Assembly (NCBI GenBank): GCA_030620035.1
Contig: JAUXAE010000068.1
Coordinates: 1-6,103 of the forward strand
Direction of reading: 5' to 3'
Source: Dehalococcoidales bacterium
GTDB lineage: Bacteria > Chloroflexota > Dehalococcoidia > Dehalococcoidales > JAUXAE01
DNA: 6,103 nt
Below, one piece after another: positions 5,841 through 6,103 of this stretch (within the stretch, counting starts at the first letter, position 1; every line of letters begins with the position of its first letter). The notes below the pieces were generated by a model, which saw only the letters and a program-made list of their open reading frames with translations, was not told the origin of the DNA and made no database searches. The translations under genes and the position numbers were made by a program.

Positions 5841-5868
5841 CCATAACCTGCTAAAGAAAACCTTGGTC

Positions 5869-5897
5869 ATTATACCACACAAAAATAATATAAACAA
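5869..5897 (-). promoter_or_regulatory. Promoter of the rpsF-jag operon, proximal
   Basis: On the minus strand the extended -10 TGGTATAAT has a perfect TATAAT at 5869-5874. TTGTTT (5892-5897) lies 17 bases upstream as a weak -35, and the spacer is AT-rich. The predicted start near 5862 leaves a leader of roughly 35 to 110 bases, depending on which rpsF start is used. Confidence 0.75.
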
Positions 5898-5924
5898 CGG
5901 ATACTCCGCCGGCTTAAACCGTCT

Positions 5925-5933
5925 ATTATACCA
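5925..5933 (-). promoter_or_regulatory. Second extended -10 element, distal operon promoter
   Basis: The minus strand carries TGGTATAAT again, 56 bases upstream of the proximal element. No good -35 is visible at the expected distance, but a TGn plus perfect TATAAT can act without one. It could be an alternative start for the ribosomal operon. Confidence 0.5.
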
Positions 5934-5935
5934 GT

Positions 5936-5964
5936 TTGACTTAGCCGGCCATTCCTGATAGGCT
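5936..5964 (+). promoter_or_regulatory. Candidate promoter for tRNA-Asp
   Basis: On the plus strand TTGACT (5936-5941) is followed after 17 bases by TAGGCT (5959-5964), which is preceded by TGA as an extended -10. The expected start near 5971 is about ten bases before the tRNA. The -35 matches five of six positions, while the -10 is weak. It almost abuts the distal leftward promoter, making the region divergent. Confidence 0.55.
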
Positions 5965-5980
5965 TTAGCCAGAGCAAGAT

Positions 5981-6057
5981 GGCCCCGTGGTGTAGCGGTC
6001 TAACATGCCACCCTGTCACGGTGGAGATCGGGGGTTCGAATCCCCCCGGGGTCGCCA
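5981..6057 (+). tRNA. tRNA-Asp (GUC)
   Basis: A complete cloverleaf can be folded by eye. The acceptor GGCCCCG pairs with CGGGGTC (one G-T), the anticodon stem CCACC/GGTGG closes the loop CTGTCAC with anticodon GTC, and the T arm GGGGGTTCGAATCCCCC is canonical. The discriminator base is G, the known identity base for tRNA-Asp, and CCA is encoded. It is the only plus-strand gene. No clear terminator is visible in the 46 bases after it. Confidence 0.97.
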
Positions 6058-6103
6058 GCCCACTCTTCCACTCGTAAAAATAGCATTTTCCCCATTCCCC
6101 TCT

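Noticed and set aside
5792..5868. S6:S18 autoregulatory leader RNA upstream of rpsF
   Set aside because: I could not find a convincing hairpin with the CCG-containing bulge known for that element; a covariance search would be needed.
6058..6103. Terminator or another tRNA after tRNA-Asp
   Set aside because: No stable hairpin followed by a T run and no cloverleaf can be seen in the last 46 bases.

Overview
This window looks like a housekeeping segment from a bacterial chromosome, most likely a member of Chloroflexota (Dehalococcoidia-like). That placement is an inference and only moderately secure. It rests on a type-2 IleRS under T-box control, a short YidC with no large periplasmic domain, a zinc-type S18, frequent GTG/TTG starts, and the joining of a ribosomal S6 operon to the rpmH-rnpA-yidD-yidC-jag cluster. 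Apart from one tRNA, every gene is on the minus strand.

Layout in transcription order, from right to left. A tRNA-Asp gene (5981-6057) reads outward on the plus strand. The spacer of about 190 bp to its left holds divergent promoters. One is a plausible sigma-70 promoter for the tRNA; two extended -10 promoters drive a long leftward operon: rpsF (S6), ssb, rpsR (S18), rpmH (L34), rnpA (RNase P protein), yidD, a PQQ-type beta-propeller lipoprotein, yidC (membrane insertase) and jag/khpB (KH-R3H RNA-binding protein). I see no terminator inside this nine-gene run, and several genes overlap or nearly touch. After jag there is a new promoter, a complete T-box riboswitch with an isoleucine (ATC) specifier and an intrinsic terminator, and then the first 234 codons of ileS, which runs off the left edge.

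Together the operon makes ribosome parts (S6, S18, L34), the protein subunit of RNase P, the single-stranded DNA-binding protein and the membrane-insertion set YidD/YidC/Jag. The lipoprotein sits between the insertion-related genes and could be an extracytoplasmic partner, though that is a guess. IleRS is regulated separately by uncharged tRNA-Ile.

Four things stand out. (1) ssb has an in-frame TAG between its OB fold and a perfectly preserved acidic tail ending EPEDIPF. (2) yidC and jag overlap by 113 bp in different frames, and the overlap gives YidC a very arginine-rich tail. (3) The IleRS signature motif is GIHH instead of HxGH, the natural swap linked to strong mupirocin resistance in some type-2 enzymes. 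(4) The best ribosome binding site of rpsF points at an ATA codon in frame with the gene. No CRISPR array, insertion sequence or phage gene was seen.
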